Below, piece by piece: positions 12,831 to 15,637 of a stretch of 15,637 nt of DNA (the stretch's first letter is position 1; each line of letters starts with the position of its first letter). The translations under genes and the position numbers were made by a program. This DNA is from an uncultured Desulfobulbaceae bacterium (GTDB taxonomy: Bacteria; Desulfobacterota; Desulfobulbia; Desulfobulbales; Desulfobulbaceae): assembly GCA_945787305.1 (NCBI GenBank), contig CALZIH010000077.1, positions 1 through 15,637 of the forward strand, in the 5' to 3' direction. The notes beneath the pieces are model-generated. The model made no database searches, was not told the origin of the DNA, and was given only the letters and a program-made list of their open reading frames with translations.

Positions 12831-15637
12831 GTGGAAGAACTGTTCAACTTCTTTTCAAAACCGAAGGGTCCTGTCAGTTTCAATAAAGTAAAAATATCTT
12901 TAGCCTCCCCCGGCAAGATACATGAGTGGTCGCATGGCGAGGTGAAAAAGCCGGAAACCATTAATTATCGGACTTTTAAACCGGAACGTGATGGGCTTTT
13001 TTGTGCCAAAATATTCGGCCCGGTTAAAGACTACGAGTGTAATTGCGGTAAATACAAACGCATGAAACACCGCGGCGTGGTGTGCGAAAAATGTGGTGTT
13101 GAAGTTATTCAGTCTAAAGTTCGTCGTGAACGTCTTGGTCATATTGAGCTGGCTGCCCCTGTTGCCCATATCTGGTTTCTCAAGAGCTTGCCGTCAAAAA
13201 TTGGCGCTATTCTTGACATGACCCTAAAGCAGTTGGAGCGTATTCTCTATTTCGAGTCTTATGCGGTTGTTACCTCAGAGGTAGAATCTCTTCCAGTTGG
13301 TTCCCTGCTAAATGAGGAGCAGTATCGAGCGCACCTTGAAGAACATCCTGGACAGTTCAAAGTCGGGATTGGCGCAGAGGCGATTCGTGAGATGCTGATG
13401 GCCCTGGATTTGCCATCTCTTTCCGAGATGCTGCGTCGGGAGATGAAGGAAACCGGCTCCGTATCCAAGCGCGCTAAATTTGGTAAGCGGCTAAATGTTG
13501 TCGAAGCCTTTCGAGATTCTGGTAATCGACCGGAATGGATGATTTTGGAAGTTATTCCCGTTCTGCCGCCGGATCTTCGCCCTCTGGTTCCGCTCGAAGG
13601 TGGCCGATTTGCCACTTCCGACTTGAATGATCTCTATCGAAGAGTCATAAACCGCAACAATCGTTTGAAACGATTAATCGAACTTGACGCCCCGGATATT
13701 ATCATCCGCAATGAAAAGCGCATGTTGCAGGAAGCGGTCGATGTCCTATTCGATAACGGACGCCGTGGCAGGACCATTACCGGTCCCAACAAGCGGCCAT
13801 TGAAATCCCTTTCAGACATGCTTAAGGGGAAGCAGGGACGTTTTCGACAGAACCTGCTCGGAAAACGTGTCGATTATTCCGGACGTTCCGTCATCGTCGT
13901 CGGTCCCCATCTCCGCTTGCACCAGTGTGGTCTCCCCAAAAAGATGGCCCTGGAGCTCTTCAAGCCCTTTATCTATAACCGGTTGGAAACCTTGGGATAT
14001 GTCACCACCATTAAAAGCGCTCGTAAGATGGTTGACAAAGGGACCAAAGAAGTCTGGGATGTCCTTGATGATATTGTCCGGGAGTATCCTGTTATTCTCA
14101 ACCGTGCTCCCACCCTGCATAGGCTTGGGATGCAGGCTTTTGAGGTGGTATTGATTGAAGGGAAGGCCATTCAGCTGCATCCTCTAGTCTGCGCCGCTTT
14201 TAATGCCGACTTTGATGGCGATCAGATGGCTGTCCATCTGCCGTTATCTGTCGAAGCTCAGGTTGAAGCCCGGGTTTTGATGATGTCCACAAATAACATC
14301 CTTTCTCCAGCCAACGGCGGGCCGATTATTATACCAAGCCAGGATATTGTTCTTGGCCTGTATTATATGACCCGCGAACGGTTTGGGGTCACCGGCGAGG
14401 GTTCTGTGTTCTCCTCGCCTACTGAAGCCAGAATTGCCTATGATCATGGTGCAGCCCACATGCAGGCCGTGGTGAAAGTACGCATAGACGGCACCATTGT
14501 TGATACGACAATCGGTAGGGTACTTGTCAGTGAGTTGCTGCCCGATACGGTGCCGTTTGCCCTGGTCAATAGGGAGCTCTCCAAGAAAGAACTGGCCTTT
14601 CTGATCGATTATACCTATCGACATGCCGGTACCAAAGATACGGTCATCTTGACTGATCGCCTGAAGGATCTCGGCTATGAGTACGCTACTCTTGCAGGTA
14701 TTTCAATCTGCATCAATGACATGAAAATTCCTGTCCGAAAGGAGGAGTTTGTCGAGGAGTCTGAAAAAGAGGCGGCCGATGTTGATGTGCAATACTCGGA
14801 CGGCTTGATCACTGATGGAGAGAAATACAATAAGATTGTTGATATCTGGTCGAAGGCCACTGACAAGATCACCAAGGAGATGATGGATGAAATGGCTGTT
14901 GATTATGTTCGTGACCAGGACAACAACATCCATGAGATCAAGAGTTTTAACTCTGTGTACATCATGGCCGATTCCGGTGCTCGTGGATCCAAGGACCAGA
15001 TCAGGCAGTTGGCTGGTATGCGTGGCTTGATGGCCAAACCTTCCGGTGAAATCATTGAGACCCCGATCAAAGCCAATTTCCGTGAGGGACTAACGGTTCT
15101 CGAATACTTTATTTCAACCCACGGTGCGCGAAAAGGTCTTGCGGATACAGCATTAAAAACAGCTAACTCCGGTTATTTGACCAGGCGACTTGTCGATGTG
15201 GCGCAGGATTCGACCATCGTTATGAAAGATTGTGAAACCATGCGCTATACAGAGGCCGAACCGTTGGTTGAAGGCGGTGAGGTTATCGTCCGAATTGGAG
15301 AACGTATCCTTGGTCGAGTAGCGAGTGAGGACATAATCGATCCCCATTCAGGCGATACTCTGGTGGGTATGGATGAAGAAATAACCGAGGAAAAAGTAGA
15401 GGCCATAGAGGCCGCAGGCATTGATCAGGTCAAGATCCGGTCCGTTCTTACCTGTGAAGCGAAACGTGGTGTTTGTGCCATGTGTTATGGTCGGGACCTT
15501 GGTCGCGGGCATATGGTCAATATCGGGGAGGCTGTCGGCATAATTGCAGCTCAGTCCATTGGTGAACCGGGAACGCAGCTGACCATGCGTACCTTTCACA
15601 TCGGTGGTACCGCCAGTCGCGCCGTTGAGCAGGACGA
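12831..15637 (+). CDS. rpoC: RNA polymerase beta' subunit (5' part; continues beyond window)
   Basis: About 935 codons, open in one frame to the right edge, roughly two thirds of the usual length. The start is GTG, set by homology (the family begins MEELFNFF.KPKG) and by AGGGTGA at 12820-12826. The N-terminal zinc-binding cysteines are C70, C72, C85 and C88. The catalytic NADFDGDQMA motif begins at N458, giving Asp460, Asp462 and Asp464 for magnesium binding, exactly the E. coli numbering. The second zinc site is C801, C875, C882 and C885. The bridge helix and adjacent FNSVYIMADSGARGS region are intact. The sequence ends at MRTFHIGGTASRAVEQD, in the trigger-loop region. Confidence 0.97.
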   Translation, partial: MEELFNFFSKPKGPVSFNKVKISLASPGKIHEWSHGEVKKPETINYRTFKPERDGLFCAKIFGPVKDYECNCGKYKRMKHRGVVCEKCGVEVIQSKVRRERLGHIELAAPVAHIWFLKSLPSKIGAILDMTLKQLERILYFESYAVVTSEVESLPVGSLLNEEQYRAHLEEHPGQFKVGIGAEAIREMLMALDLPSLSEMLRREMKETGSVSKRAKFGKRLNVVEAFRDSGNRPEWMILEVIPVLPPDLRPLVPLEGGRFATSDLNDLYRRVINRNNRLKRLIELDAPDIIIRNEKRMLQEAVDVLFDNGRRGRTITGPNKRPLKSLSDMLKGKQGRFRQNLLGKRVDYSGRSVIVVGPHLRLHQCGLPKKMALELFKPFIYNRLETLGYVTTIKSARKMVDKGTKEVWDVLDDIVREYPVILNRAPTLHRLGMQAFEVVLIEGKAIQLHPLVCAAFNADFDGDQMAVHLPLSVEAQVEARVLMMSTNNILSPANGGPIIIPSQDIVLGLYYMTRERFGVTGEGSVFSSPTEARIAYDHGAAHMQAVVKVRIDGTIVDTTIGRVLVSELLPDTVPFALVNRELSKKELAFLIDYTYRHAGTKDTVILTDRLKDLGYEYATLAGISICINDMKIPVRKEEFVEESEKEAADVDVQYSDGLITDGEKYNKIVDIWSKATDKITKEMMDEMAVDYVRDQDNNIHEIKSFNSVYIMADSGARGSKDQIRQLAGMRGLMAKPSGEIIETPIKANFREGLTVLEYFISTHGARKGLADTALKTANSGYLTRRLVDVAQDSTIVMKDCETMRYTEAEPLVEGGEVIVRIGERILGRVASEDIIDPHSGDTLVGMDEEITEEKVEAIEAAGIDQVKIRSVLTCEAKRGVCAMCYGRDLGRGHMVNIGEAVGIIAAQSIGEPGTQLTMRTFHIGGTASRAVEQD

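Noticed and set aside
1..15637. CRISPR arrays, insertion sequences, phage or toxin-antitoxin genes
   Set aside because: No spaced direct repeats, transposase-like frames, terminal inverted repeats with target duplications, or relevant domains were seen.

Overview
The window is core chromosome from a sulfate-reducing bacterium. The best fit is Desulfobacterota, probably a Desulfobulbales-like lineage. This rests on qmoB-qmoC, which are markers of dissimilatory sulfate reduction, directly upstream of a classical translation/transcription cluster with a deltaproteobacterial-type RpoB and RpoC. The family-level placement is inference. Every gene found is on the + strand.

Layout. (1) 1-2427: the 3' part of qmoB, then complete qmoC, closed by a strong intrinsic terminator. 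A long hairpin sits between the two genes. (2) 2428-4437: a spacer with a good sigma-70-type promoter, then four tRNAs, Thr(TGT)-Tyr(GTA)-Gly(TCC)-Thr(GGT), then tuf. This is the same order as Escherichia coli thrU-tyrU-glyT-thrT-tufB. (3) 4438-5758: rpmG, tRNA-Trp(CCA), secE, nusG. (4) 5759-8324: rplK, rplA, an L10-type autoregulatory leader, rplJ (TTG start) and rplL. (5) 8325 to the end: a hairpin-rich rplL-rpoB spacer, rpoB in two reading frames, an unusually long structured rpoB-rpoC spacer, and rpoC (GTG start), which runs off the end.

The genes supply the translation apparatus (tRNAs, EF-Tu, L33, L11, L1, L10, L7/L12), the transcription apparatus (NusG, beta, beta') and the Sec channel (SecE). 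QmoBC is the separate energy module that links menaquinol to APS reductase.

The most striking observation is in rpoB. The gene is broken by what looks like a clean loss of about 52 nt just upstream of the rifampicin-resistance region. The missing part corresponds to about E. coli beta residues 487-504, and the reading frame changes at the join. Because rpoB is essential, a sequencing, assembly or clone artefact is the leading explanation, but the join should be checked. The other points of interest are non-coding: structured spacers in qmoB-qmoC, rplL-rpoB and rpoB-rpoC, the L10 leader, and a switch-like hairpin pair at the tuf stop codon. I found no mobile element, CRISPR array, phage gene or obvious novel protein system.
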